From contig JADFUC010001357.1 of assembly GCA_019722365.1 (NCBI GenBank), positions 434,001 to 498,000 of the forward strand: 64,000 nucleotides of DNA, written 5' to 3'. The notes under the pieces are model-generated. The model was not told the DNA's origin. It was given only the letters and a program-made list of their open reading frames with translations, and did no database searches. Both the position numbers and the translations under genes were made by a program. Shown here piece by piece: positions 11,886 through 24,024 of this stretch. The DNA comes from Lithospermum erythrorhizon. Lineage: Eukaryota > Streptophyta > Magnoliopsida > Boraginales > Boraginaceae. How positions within the stretch are numbered: position 1 is the stretch's first letter; each line of letters opens with the position of its first letter.

Positions 11886-13639
11886 CGTAAGTTGAGGGAT
11901 TCGAAACTATTCTTTACCTCGAGCAAATCTTAGCGCCCGCAGTATCTGATAAGCGTAATCATATCATAGCTCACACAAACAAATCACACATAATCATCCA
12001 ACAATTACATGTATACCATTCTCCTTATAATCACGCGCAATGACATGTATACCATTCTCGCATAATGCAGCCACATGATGACGGAGTTCACAGAATTTAA
12101 ATAGGAAATCGTAAACTAAGCGCCCGTGAAATGAAGTACTCACGCAGTTAACAATAAAGGAAATGTCCCGTCTAATGCGATCCAGTGCACTTTCCCAGCG
12201 TTCGCGTCTGAAGTCAAAAACACCGAAATAACGATTTACTCTTCATGACAATTTTAACCACTTATCTTAATTAAATTTCGACTTTTCGGCCCATTTTAGT
12301 TACAAATTAACTACTTAAGTATAGATTGCTACTTATGTTTAGGAGCTATTAAAATGTCCAAATTTCAACTATCGAGTAAATCATGTCGATTGACACATAA
12401 CAAAATATAACATTTTCATCCAATTTCAATTAACCCAAAATATCAACTTCTCCAACTAACTAAACCCATTTCTAACAACCTCAAATCCCAAAGCCGTTAC
12501 TACTCAAAATCTAATACAAAAACTAATTTAAACATATATTCCTCCAACAACTTATAAATCATAATTTTCACCTCGAAACAATCACAATAAAGGTCGATAA
12601 CATATTTATACTCACCAGCAACACTTTAGATAAAGTCAACTAAAAGTCAACTCAACTATACCAACACTTTCTACCCCAAATATCGATTATCATCCCAGCT
12701 CTTATATTATAATCTAAGTCTAAAAATAATTATATTCAATAATATCTCCATAAAAATCGAAGTCATTCGACCAAAATTCAAAAGTCAAAGGCCACAAAAT
12801 GTCCAAAATTCCCACATCAAACACGTAATTTCAACTCAAGAATAACTAATTTAGAACCCAAAAATCAATTGGAGCAATAAAATTCGAGAAATACAAAAGT
12901 CAGCGAAAAAAGTCAACTCGGGTACGATATCACAAAATATCCAACAAGATCGCACCTTTTTTTTTACCTTGAGGGCGAGGGCGATGAGGAAGCTCAAAAA
13001 AATTTGAGGTCAAGCTTGAGATGAAAGAAAAATTGAAGAAGAAGAATAAAAAAATAAAAAAAAATGGAAGTAAATTTGTCGGCGTTTCTCAGGGAAAGAG
13101 GGTGGGTTTTTTTGGTTTGGGGCTTATGTTGGGTTTATGTGATGGAGTTGCTTGATAATAGTCAACCGATTGCAGGAAACTCGATCGTTTTAATTCAATC
13201 GATACTTCTCGTTTTAACTTTTCTAGACAATCGACTTCCCGAGCTTAATATTTCTACCACCGAATTATATTACCACCCAGATAATATCATTTCCATTCGA
13301 CTACAACTTTTAGAATTTAAAATACCCGAAATGTACTACCAATGACCGATTCGTTGTATTTTTCGGCTATTGACTTGAGAGTACAGTCTCAAATAATAAT
13401 CCACGAGCAACTAGTATACTATTACGGTAATATTAGTACGGACGAGTTATTACATTGAAACCAGCGTGGTCACGAAATCCAACTGAACCTTTGTGAGTCG
13501 GGATTCACTGTGTCGATCCCAACCCCCAGAGTCCCTGTTTTGTGACCAATGTTTTGGTCTTCGCTCGACATGTTAAATTTCGCTATACTATTGTACGATT
13601 CGTGCACTTGCGAGGTTAAATTATAACTCATCAAGTTTT

Positions 13640-13658
13640 TGGCGCCGTTGCTCGGGGA
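13640..13658 (+). other. Primer-binding site, tRNA-Asp type
   Basis: TGGCGCCGTTGCTCGGGGA matches the complement of the 3' end of plant tRNA-Asp (TGGCGCCGTTGCCGGGGA) apart from one base, and sits six bases after the truncated 5' LTR. Athila-group elements use this primer. Confidence 0.8.
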
Positions 13659-13785
13659 GTTGAGTTTATTTGTTTGATTTTACTAGTTTTTATTTTTATT
13701 GTCATTTATTTTTCAAAAAAAAAAGTTTATGATAAAGATGGATATATATGCTTTCGAGACTCACAATCGTTGTCTAATAAATTGA

Positions 13786-14713
13786 ATGAGCTTTTGGCCA
13801 GTAGCGAGCAACCTGCGTCTAGGGTGGATTTTCAATGGGGGACAATATAATAATGAGTACCCTGCTATTAATTCTTTCTGTGCAGGAAATCAACATTGGG
13901 ACCTATATTATAATTGTCATCCCCAAAATTATGATCATGATTATCCACCTTGTTCGACCTATGAGCATCATGAGCATCTTGAATTTCTTCAATGGCAAAA
14001 GGAACAAGAAGAGAAGACGCCTGAGAAACAAAAGATGGATGAAATCATTCAATTGATTCATAGAATAATGAAGAAGTTGTTGCTCAAAATAAACGATTGG
14101 ACATGCAAAGTGAGAACCTAAGAGAGATGTTAACTACACAATCTCATAGTGAAGTTGAGTTAGAGGAAGAAGTTGAGTCTATTGTAGATATTGAAATGAA
14201 TGGCTGAAAGCTAAAAGATGATAACGAGGAGCCCTACAATTCTCCACTCCCTTATGTTCCTCCAATTCCTTTTCCGAAAAGGCTCAAAAGGTGCAAGGTT
14301 GTTGATGAGACTTTGAGTGATAGTTCTCCAGCTAAAGGAGAAAAGGAGCAACAATTGCCACAAATTCAGGATCTTGAGTAAAAAACGGGAGTTTTTTTTA
14401 TTCAATCCTATATTAATTAATGGTGATCTTGATTTTAATTTTCCTTTATTATTTACTAATGAGCTCGATCTTCAGATTGCTGAGTTGCAAGAGGTTATTT
14501 CAAATGTTCTTGTTGAGGAAAAAGACTACTCATGATGCATGCTTAAATGAGTTAGTTTCTTTGAATGAATGCTCGCATATATATTCATTGCATGAGAATG
14601 TGGTAGAGTTTACATCTTTTTGTGCTAAAGTTGAATGGGTTAACATGACCCTTATTTTGAAAGAAATAAAGATTCTTGTACCTCAAATGCTACAGTTGAA
14701 TGGGTTGATATAA
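13786..14713 (+). pseudogene. gag-like remnant of the LARD-like element
   Basis: The first frame (13786-14121, 111 aa) has an aromatic and His-rich stretch (NCHPQNYDHDYPPCS) and then a Glu/Lys-rich coiled-coil-like tail, as in the CCHC-poor gag pieces of non-autonomous plant elements. A second piece near 14216-14380 reads EEPYNSPLPYVPPIPFPKRL, resembling the Pro-rich PPPFPQRL segment of Athila/Tat gag. Further short frames (14317-14535, 14420-14713) follow after shifts. There is no single intact product. Confidence 0.5.
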
Positions 14714-16713
14714 CCTAATATTTTGTTAAAGAAAATGTAGCATCTTATTTTTATGCGAGGTATAGAGTTAGGCCTCCCAACGTGTAAAACTTAAAATAGT
14801 CCCTAAACTAGAACTACATAAGTCACTTACATCAAGGGAGATTTCCCAAAGTCTTTTGGCTTATGAGGGGGTTGGATATTGTAGTTACGTGATTTGCTAG
14901 TTAAAAGTTTATTTTTAGTTACTGTATTTTCATTAGTAGTTTAATATTTTTATTTTAATGTTCTTGTTTAGTTTATTTTGTTTGAGCCTTTTCTGGAATG
15001 CTTGATGCATCTAAGGAGAATGGTTGTTGTTTTGCATTATCATAATTAAGCAAAGGGGGTAGAAGAAGAAAAAATGGGTAAAAAATGAAAAAAGAAAAAC
15101 CGGACAACCCCTATCTGGTGCCGGATGGGTGTCCGGATACATTCTGTAAAGAAAAAAAATTATTTTTCATGTATTTCTTTATTCTCTTTTGCTAACCATC
15201 ATAGGTCTTGCGTTGCATGATGTACTTTATATTGGATTAGGAGGGAAAGATGCACTATCTATTGATAAATGACTTGATCAACCATTTTTCAGGGAATGTT
15301 CTTTATTATCTCATTTCTTATTTTTAGTAAATGCTGACGTTATTGGCTTAAATATTTTATATGTGGTGATGTGTATGATAACATAATTATCCTTGATGTG
15401 TAACGATTGTTCCCTCCCTCCGTATGCCCTCTTTTGTTATATTGGGGACAATGTTGAGTTTAAGTGTGGGGGTGAAGTCAAATTTTATCCCATACGATTT
15501 TGTTTGTGATGAATGAATAAGCTTATCTTTTGGTTATTGGTGAAGTGTTGTGTGCTGATAGGAACTTTAGTAGACAAGACGAGGCTTGTGATTAGAATTG
15601 AGTTTTGTTGAGTCACTTTGCTTACACAATTGTCTAATAAAGTTAGAGGATAATAGTTCATGGTTAGTGCATTACCTATATCCGGTGAGTGTTTGATCCT
15701 TATAATGATTTATTCTTTCTATCTTTTATACTCATACTTGATTACTATTCTTAAGAACTTTTTTTGAATCTATCTTCTATTTTTGATTATGTGTTTCATG
15801 AGAATGATGAAGGCATGTAGAATTTATCCCGCTTCTTCCAAAAACCTAACCCAAAATTATATCCCTTAGTTAGCCCATTTGAGCCTTAATGTTGAACCTT
15901 TTCATTGTTTAACCACATAATATGAGCCTTTAGCCTTTTAAAATTGATTTCCTCCATGATTGTCCCTACTTGAGGAATGTGTAATCTTTAGAATTTTTCA
16001 TGAGTTGTGGTATTAATGTTGTGATTATTGTGGTTGATGCAAAAGAAAGAAGTGTGGGGGAAAAAGTGTTGGAAGATGGTGTATTGGACCCTAGAAAAAA
16101 ATTCAAAAAGAAAAAAAAATTGAAAAAAAAGAGAAAAATAAAAAAAATTATTGTTTCAGTTAAGGGTCTAGTAATAACTTCAAAAATGAGTAAGTATTGA
16201 TTGATAGGGTGTGATTGAGAAAAGAGCTAATAGTTTTGTGCTCAAAATTTTTGATAGTGGGATCAATGGTCATATTTGTGATATTTAAATCCTTTAGATT
16301 TCATATTTGCGCTCAAGTTTAGCTTCGAGCCCGAATAAAGACCTTCGACTTGTGTTGCATGCAAGATAGATAAAATTGAGGGATATATAATCAAGTTTAT
16401 GGTATAATGTATCATATATTTGAGTAGAGAGTAAACACTAGTCAAATGTCAAATGTGAGCAAAGGAAAAAATGAGAGATATCCACTGATATGAATTGTTT
16501 GAATCTAATTGATTTGGAATATTGTGATTGAGTAAGGTTGATGAGATATTTACTCCATTTCGAGTCATGAACCAAATTGAGTTGAACTTGTCCTTTGATG
16601 CACTAGCATTTATCTTCTCACTTTTAGGCATGCAAATTCATCTTCTTGCAATGTGATTAAGTGTTTAATTTAATTTGCTTGAGAACAAGTAATGGCTCAA
16701 GTGTGGGGGAATT
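14714..16713 (+). other. Non-coding interior of the LARD-like element
   Basis: About 2 kb without a credible protein. It contains two short CCGGA-rich passages near 15110-15140, repeats of TGTGGGGG (15465, 16050, 16703), and a lysine-coding A-rich run near 16090-16150 that is low complexity. The last TGTGGGGGA is the polypurine tract next to the 3' LTR. Confidence 0.5.
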
Positions 16714-16757
16714 TGATTAGTGAATATTTGTCACGTATTTTAGGGATATTAAATTGA

Positions 16758-16987
16758 TACTCCCTCCGTATCAATTTAAGTGATCATGTAACACAAATTT
16801 CTCTTTTCATTATAAGTGATCGTTTCAATTACCAATGTAACTTTTGCATTGAAGTTTGTATTGTCTCCTAATATTCTTTCTGATGATTTGATAACGTTTC
16901 TCTATAAGCGAAAATTGTACAATCAATGATTTTCTTAATAAAATAATTTTCTACTAAACAATCAAATAAATTGAGACGGATGGAGTA
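16758..16987. mobile_element. Stowaway-type MITE inside the 3' LTR
   Basis: TA-flanked, about 226 bp. The left end CTCCCTCCGTATCAATTTA pairs with the right end TAAATTGAGACGGATGGAG as a terminal inverted repeat of about 19 bases with few mismatches. It entered the LTR after, or independently of, insertion of the retroelement. Confidence 0.88.
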
Positions 16988-18842
16988 TATTTTAGGAGTT
17001 TTTATTTTTTAATTGACAAATATGTAATATTTATAGATTTTTTGTATTTTGTAGGAATATTGGTTGAAAGCTGTGAATTTTCGGATAAATTAGAGAAAAA
17101 GAAATTAATTAAAGAAGTCCGAAAATAATAAAAGAAAACTGGTCTGAACCCGTATTTGATAGGTTGAATAACCTATAATATAAAAGAAAGCCAAAAAAAG
17201 AGGTGCTGCCTACCGTGGAGATTTGATCGGCCCAAAGGCCATGCACAAGGAAAAAGATATTCGAGTGGCAATATCTTACTACTCATGCTTTGTTTCATAA
17301 TTTCTGAATCGATTCCTTACATACTTTTTTAATTATATTTTTAATTAGCTTTTAATTCCAAAACTGTTGAAAATTTGATATAGTCAATTACTTTGGATGC
17401 TTTATATTTATTTATCTTTATTTCTCAGTTATGTTAATTCTTGTGTTATTCATTGTGTGTAATTTCACCCTAGTATTATTGTTAAGCCACAAATCGTATG
17501 AAAAACGTAATATAGAAAATAATAAATAATTAATTAGGGAATTGTTTATATGAAAATATGTAATAACTTAATTGGTTCAATAGATTATCTTGTTCTTCAT
17601 GTTCTTACATTAATTAATTCATCTATGAATAATAGTGTTTTAGTTAATTTAGAGACTTAACCGATAACCCGCGCACCGAACGGTACCCCGGATTTTAGTG
17701 TAATCGAACCCAAGATATAATTGAAAGTTTAGGTTATAAATATTTAGCTGAGATTGTATTCATGAACTCTTTTTTCCAACGAACCAAAAATATAAATTTT
17801 ACTTCTTTACTTCTTGCATTTAGTTTAGTTACTTTAAAATTCAATTCATATTTAAATTGTATTTTAGAATAGTTTAACTAGTTTTAATTAAATTAAATAA
17901 TGAACTCTCTGTGATTCGACCCTTGCTATAGTACTGTACGATTCCTACACTGACGAGGTTAAATTATAATTCATCATTAATACATACATCACATGACTAA
18001 ATCTATTAAAGAAAGGTCCTACGTTCTTAGTCCTCTCCACTCACCCAAGAAGCTAAAGGTCGTTATAACTTACAACTGATATTCGCCGCGTACTTACTTT
18101 AACCTTGAGAATTTTTTATTATTACTCTCTCTAATCTTTAATGTTTGTCGCTTAATCAATTTTTATTTTATTCAGATTATTTGTCTTTTAACCTGTTTTA
18201 TATCATGTTTTGTCAAATATACCTTAATTAATAAAACCAAATATATTTCCCATAAAATTTCCAATTTTGAGAATATTTTAATTAGGATGTAATAATTATA
18301 AAAGAGGAAGGAATCCGTATTAAATGTCTAAACTTATAAATTTCATAATACTCCAATTCGTGTAGTAAAATTCAAAAATTTCACAATTTCATAATTTCTC
18401 TTTCAACCTATCATCATCAATTACCAATCAATAAAATTTGAGTAGATAACATTAATAATTAGACTTCCAAATATAGTTTCATTTCCTTCAAAGGTGTAAT
18501 TAAATTGAAAAAAATGAATGAATAGTAAGTTATAAAAATAAAAAAAGAACATTTAGATCATTAATCACTAATCACTAACATATATTAAAATGTGAATAAC
18601 GGTTGTATTTTTTCCATTCTTTCGATTTTAATTATTAATAGCTAAATTATCGTTTCTCTCTAAAAATCTAAAGTTAAGAAAAATATTATCTTTTTAATTA
18701 ATAATTTAAATTGATAACTTTCAAGAGTTCTAATAGGAATTAACTACTATTAAATAATAGTATGTTTATGTAGACTTATTGTTATTATTATTATAATTAT
18801 TATAATAGATTATTAATTAAATAATTATATGCTTTGTGTATA

Positions 18843-18872
18843 ATTATTATTATTATTATTATTATTATTATT
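18843..18872. repeat. (ATT)n microsatellite
   Basis: About ten perfect ATT units. Confidence 0.9.
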
Positions 18873-19210
18873 GTTAGTTAATTCCCTATAGATATGAATT
18901 TTATATATTGAGATCCACAAAAATTTAAATCATACCAATTTAACCGACATAATAGCAAATAATTGGATGATATTATATTGATAATCAATTAAATCGATAT
19001 ATTTGTTAGAAGTACATCAAATTGTTAAAGTAATATTTGTATCTATACTGGGCGTACCGATTTGGTATAGTTGATATATTTTTATTTATTCCAATCCGAA
19101 TACGTATGTCACGCCGTGGATATGATTACAAATGTCACATTCGTGGATATTTGGCACAATTTAGCTGACAAATTAATATGTAACATATCTTTATATGCTT
19201 TTGGTAGAAT

Positions 19211-19212
19211 TA

Positions 19213-19250
<38 letters not shown>
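19211..19250. repeat. (ATT)n microsatellite
   Basis: About thirteen ATT units with one interruption near the start. It inflates the overlapping 66-codon frame with isoleucines. Confidence 0.9.
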
Positions 19251-19256
<6 letters not shown>

Positions 19257-20292
19257 CACTTTGAATCATAATAGATATTAACTACTAATAATTTTAGTTT
19301 CAGTTAACAAATAATGATAGTCATATATGAGTATTAGGATTAACAATAAATTATTTTCACCGGCTCCATGTACAAAATTGAAAGCATACTTAGATAATCC
19401 CAAGCGTTTGACATAGTCGTACCATTGTAAATTTTCTTAGATTCTCTTGACTTTATGTGCTAACAAAATCATAAAGTAAAACATACAAGTGGAATACCAA
19501 ATCATTCCTTAATATTATCATTATAGATAACGTGTTTCCATTAGTTGATGAAGTATTCGAGAGGTCTAGAACATGTTAATATGATTAATGTGTGCATTGT
19601 GAAAACATATTTTTTTCTTAGTTGGAGAGAAAGAAAGAGATGGGATGTTTAAATTGAAGATATTTAAATGCTTGAAAGTAGTATCTATTAAGTCAACTAT
19701 AATTGTATTTGATTGATTATTATTATAATAATTTAATTTTGGATGTTAATATTATATTACTAAAAAATATTATTACATACATGATTGGCATGTATCATTT
19801 AAGTTTATACAAACTTGTTATTTTTTTCATATTTATTAATAATAATATATATTAATAATTTAAGTAATATTAATAATAAAATTATACTAGAAATAAAATG
19901 TACTAGAAAAGAAAATAAAATAAATATTATGCACAAAAAGTAACTTGATCATGAGATAAAATTGATACTAATGATATTTTTTAAAAATTTAATCATCGTG
20001 TTACATAGTAATTTTCATATTATATTTAAAAGAGTTATTCGTGCAAAGTATCATGAAAAATAAAAATATTAATTAAAAAAATCGAAGGAGTGTAAGTTTT
20101 TACACTATTTTAGAATGATTTTGAATTAAACATAAAAAACGTATCAAATATTTAAGAAATTGATTGCATGTCATGCATCCCACGTCTCCTTTACTAGTTA
20201 TTATTAAATGAAGCCTAAAATTGTCAAATGTTCACTATTTTAAAAACAAGAAAAACAACATAAACGACAAACATTAAGAATTGGAGGAAGTA

Positions 20293-22080
20293 GTATTTTA
20301 TTTAAATATTTCATAAAATGATAAGGATATCACATAATTTTAATTTTTTTTAAAGTTTATTATTAAATATGAATAATTTTAGACAAAATATAGCAATTGA
20401 CACCCCCTCCCCTCCTCAATAATGAAAAAAATGCTCGTAATATATTTAATGTTCTTGACCCCCTCAATTTCGATTCAAGCTTCACCAATTATCACATCAC
20501 TAATAATAATGTACATGACCAACCCAAAAGCATTATGTATACCTTGACATCTTTAGGATAAGGTTGTTTTGTATGGTTTTGATTAATTAAGTGACTTTAT
20601 TTAACGGATTAAGTCATTCAAATTAGTCAATTTTATAGTAGTGAGTTTTTTAAAAATAAACTAGCCATTAGTAAAAAATTGAAGTTTTAGCTTTTTTAGT
20701 ATACCATGAATGTCCTCTATATGAAGAAAAAGTACACTAGAACTTTAGAAAAGTTACATCTCAGCTTTCAAAAGAACGAATTTTTATTTTAGTTTTGTAC
20801 AATATGAAATCATGACTCTGTATACCTCTTTAGATGGTTTGAGATAAAAATGAAGAAAAACAACAATATCGTTTGAGCGTTTATGCTTTTCACATAATGA
20901 TAATTGTAATCATGACTATGAAATCATGAGTCGTGACCACACTACTGGAGTAACATTGAACCAATTTGTTGTCCTCAAAGAAGAATCAAGAAGCACTTGG
21001 ACCTTTGCCATCTATGTCGCCGTGGCCAAATAGTTGAGATTGAGGCGTGTGATGAAGAAGTTATGGTTTCAAATCAAGTCGGCAACGCTTGTGACCTATA
21101 TTTCGAATTTGTAAATAATCAATAATTCTACTCTAAAATCAATTAATAATATTTATACTACATGAATGTATCATATGAATCACATCGACAATATATATAA
21201 AATATTATTCAAACTTTTATAATGGGGATCCGCAACCTCTACTCATCGAATGCGTACTATATAGACCTCGAATTGAGCCTAATAGCCTGCTCATCACTAA
21301 TCTACTTGGACAACTTGATCACCTTACAGGTCAAAATATTATTCAAACTGTTGTTTAAATAATGTTCGCAAAAAACAGGGCAAACAATTGTAATATGGCA
21401 CTAATATGCTTACAAAATCCCATTCTAATCCCATTTCTTTGTTTTAGGACATTATTTTCTTCAGAAATTTGATCAGGAAAGATTTAAAAATATATATTTC
21501 CTTGCTCATTTTCGAGTGTTATACTTTATAGGCTTAATTTCATCACAGTCACTGAACTTTTGCCCGATCTTTCAAATAAATATTTGAAAACACTCAGCTT
21601 AGTAGGCACACATCAGAGCATTTTGGCACTTGAACTTTTGAAATCATAAACATCTTTTTGAGCCAGATCAAATTTAGAATGATAATTTAGTCAAACAAAA
21701 TCCAAATAAGCTATTTTGACTCTAATAGCAAGCCAATAGCATCGTTCTTTAACCACTTCGGCTCATTTCAAACCTTTAACTATTCATCTCCGCTCAACTA
21801 AAACAAAGCACTTAAGTAAACCGTCACAAATTAAACCTGACTATTATTAAAAATAGGTAGAAGAAGAAGAAAGAAAGAAGAAGAAAAAACGACTCCAAAA
21901 GAAGAAGAAGTGATGCAGCGTAATACTCGAATTTGGAGAAAATCTTGAATTTCCGTTATGTATAATATCACAGTAAGTATTGCTCAATTATGCCTAAAAA
22001 TCTTATTTTTGTTCGATCGTTGTTGTTAATTTTTAAAAAATATTTGTGGGATTTACGTTTATTATGTTGAAAACCTAACA
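20293..22080. other. Intergenic, no gene recognised
   Basis: AT-rich DNA. A purine-rich GAAGAAG run lies near 21855-21910. A passage near 21540-21700 with ACTGAACTTTTG and CTTGAACTTTTG motifs looks repetitive. Confidence 0.4.
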
Positions 22081-22084
22081 TAAA

Positions 22085-22545
22085 ATCCGCGTTTTAACCG
22101 GATGTCGCTTTGTATAACGGACGTCCGGTAACTAACTCTTTATTTACTCAGTGTCTTTGGAGTAAGATAGTTGTTATAAGTGGGCGTCCGCTGGCGGACT
22201 AATGGACGTCCGGTTCACAAAAAGCCCAAATTTGTTTTGTCCCTCCTAAATAAATAACCACTTACTTTCGTTGCATTCCTACGCATCAAATATCATCATT
22301 GGTTCATTTTTTTTTGTAGACCTCTTAGGCTGAGCAGGGGCGTGTTGTTGGCGGAACAGGACGTCCGATGGACTGGGCAAGATTTTGGTCCGCTTCGGCA
22401 TACTAACTAGTATTGCCCATTGAGGCTGGAGTGGGGCCTCGATAATTCTACGGTGTGTCGTCCGCGTTGACACACTAAACCACCGTCCGGTGGATATGGA
22501 CATGGGCGTTCGCGTCGGTATGTGCCGTCCGACCCACTTCGTTAT
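22085..22545. repeat. GC-rich patch with recurrent GTCCG/GGACGTCC motifs
   Basis: GGACGTCCGG occurs near 22118 and 22203, and related GTCCG-containing words near 22180, 22358, 22456, 22482 and 22526. The spacing is irregular, so this is not a simple tandem array. The overlapping open frames on both strands have no recognisable domain. Confidence 0.5.
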
Positions 22546-22974
22546 CCATCAGGGCGATATAAACACCTGCATGCTCAATAATTTTCTCCTCCAACTTAAT
22601 ATTTACTTCATGAAATTGTATCTTTGGAAAGACCTTTGGTTTGCCAATCTTGTTTCAAAGAGTATGTGTAGTGGTTCAATTATCCACTTATTCTAGTAAT
22701 GACTATACAATTAAAGTGAAACGTTTTACGATCTAGATGGCTGTATTTCGCCTCACATGAGTAAAAATTGTGAAAATAAGTTAATATATTATTCAATTCA
22801 TTTCAATTGACGTTTCATTTTTTCACATTGGTTGTGAATTACACTTGATTTCTTATTCTAATTCTTTTTTTCTAATGATAGAGATTCTAGTGCATGCGAT
22901 GGTAGACACTAATTAAATTTCCAAGATAAGCAAATGGGAACTAAGCTCCAAACAAGCAAACTTGTCTTCTATAA

Positions 22975-23185
22975 ATCTGTTGCATGAACCGCTAACCGGC
23001 AGATGTGCTCCGAGACCGTAACCCAAATCCCACAAAGTGGGTCTTTGGAAAAATGGCGGCGCTTGAGAATCCCACGTGGTGTCTGGCCCGAGGAAGTATG
23101 TACAATATATACGCGAGGAATCGAATCTGAGACCTCTTGCTTGGATAGGAGGCTCGGGGCCGGGTACCACTAGGCCATGATTAAG
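22975..23185 (-). mobile_element. tRNA-derived SINE
   Basis: On the minus strand the head has an RNA polymerase III A box TGGCCTAGTGG (23178-23168) and a B box GATTCGATTCC (23127-23117), spaced as in a tRNA. A body with CCACGTGGGATTCTCAAG-like sequence and a tail toward 22975 follow. This arrangement matches tRNA-related plant SINEs of the Au type. The 85-codon frame over it is a by-product. Confidence 0.78.
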
Positions 23186-24024
23186 GGCAGATAGTAAGTC
23201 GATAAAAGGTCACCACTCGTCATAATATTATTACAATTTGTAAATTTCAACCTTCAATTTAATAAGTTTCTCTAATTTTATACTTATTTGATCCGTCTAT
23301 AATCTATTTTTTTTTTATAAAACTAATAATTTTAATAAATATTTTATATCTTCACCTTAAAATTCTCTCATGGTTCTGCCCTGATGATAATACCTAGTAT
23401 ATATTGATGTAATCATGAGGTAAACGATGACCTATATCCACTAATAATAGAGTCACGCACTCAAATTTGATGCTCATCTATGTGACTGTGGTTCAAGATA
23501 TGACAACTTTCTTTTTCTGTAACATCCGCTAGCTATTAGTAAATGAGTAAACGTTACCTTTGATTAACCATTTTGCCTAACGTTTCCATTTATGCATATC
23601 TCATCTGCTGATATAGACTATGTCAAATCAGGCAAATTTTACTACAAATTGAACAACTCATCAGTGATCTTATTCTTTATGATGATTTTCTAGTTGGAGG
23701 CTTAGGTAGGCAAGCTGTTATTTTACGTCTCTGTTAGTGCTCTCCATGTTCAAATTGCGGCTTGAAAGCAATTTTTAGATTTTGGATGGATGCATGATTT
23801 TTAGATAGAACCAAATAAATTAAAGGATGGGGTGCATTTATTCTAAAGATAGAGACTCAATATGGCTCAAACTTCAGCATTGGTATTTGAGAAATATATT
23901 AATAATAGTGATTTATAATTCACCTATTTGTTAATACACTTCACTTTGGTGGTAAATCAAAATGTAAATATGAAGGGGTGGTTATGCATAAATATATTCA
24001 AGCGCGTAGTATTACCTTATAAAA
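23186..24024. other. Intergenic, nothing recognised
   Basis: No gene or element with defined ends was seen. Confidence 0.4.

Larger units (their letters stand above)
9794..13454 (+). mobile_element. Long solo LTR, about 3.66 kb
   Basis: It begins TGTAATGACC and ends GTTATTACA, giving TGTAAT/ATTACA termini, and it interrupts R1 copy B exactly at AAATAGGTCTTGAAACC. Flanks are TCGAT on the left and TTGAA on the right, a weak target-site duplication. The interior has two short tandem arrays, and a purine-rich stretch near 12970-13060 is followed by a 93-codon frame (13064-13345) that I regard as chance. Very long LTRs starting TGTAA(C/T)GACC are known in plant Tekay-type chromoviruses; that assignment is from memory. 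No PBS or polyprotein lies next to it. Confidence 0.55.
8190..13500. repeat. R1 copy B, split into three pieces by two solo LTRs
   Basis: The copy occupies 8190-8410, 9564-9793 and 13455 to about 13500. Removing 8411-9563 joins sequence matching copy A around its GATTGAGTATTTTCATAA. Removing 9794-13454 restores AAATAGGTCTTGAAACC as in copy A. The alignment to copy A is what defines both insertions. Confidence 0.6.
13562..17976 (+). mobile_element. Non-autonomous Ty3-type LTR element (LARD-like), 5' LTR mostly missing
   Basis: The 3' LTR (16714-17976) begins TGATTAGTGAAT right after the polypurine tract GTGTGGGGGA and ends AATTATAATTCATCA. Only the last 70 or so bases of the 5' LTR remain (13562-13633), matching the 3' LTR end (CTATA-TA-TGTACGATTC through GAGGTTAAATTATAA-TCATCA). 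A primer-binding site follows at 13640. The 3-kb interior holds only short gag-like remnants and long non-coding sequence with repeated TGTGGGGG motifs. No protease, reverse transcriptase or integrase was found, so the element would have relied on a relative, probably of the Athila/Tat group. Confidence 0.65.
18278..20203. other. Insert within the split MITE, unclassified
   Basis: AT-rich sequence without coding potential. It includes two ATT microsatellites. No clear LTR termini, terminal inverted repeats or tRNA-like boxes were recognised at its borders. Confidence 0.4.
18123..20292. mobile_element. Stowaway-type MITE, family 2, split by about 1.9 kb
   Basis: The left part (18123-18277) starts TACTCTCTCTAATCTTTAAT and the right part (20204-20292) ends ATTAAGAATTGGAGGAAGTA. 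The two outer ends pair as one terminal inverted repeat, including an ATTAAGAATTGG/CTAATCTTTAAT-type match that runs on into TGTTTGTCG. Joined, the interior follows the uninterrupted relative at 61.59-61.84 kb (TTTTATATCAT-TTTGTCAAATAT, AACCAAATATATTTCC, CTATTTTAAAAACAA). The intervening 18278-20203 is therefore an insertion. Confidence 0.65.

Noticed and set aside
13064..13345. 93-codon plus-strand frame
   Set aside because: It lies inside the long solo LTR just after a purine run and has no recognisable domain.
16000..16200. 66-codon Lys-rich frame
   Set aside because: It is low-complexity A-rich sequence in the non-coding interior of the LARD-like element.
22913..23170. 85-codon minus-strand frame
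   Set aside because: It reads through the SINE body and head.
23117..23178. A genuine tRNA gene
   Set aside because: The A and B boxes are present but no cloverleaf or acceptor stem can be formed; the body extends as a SINE.
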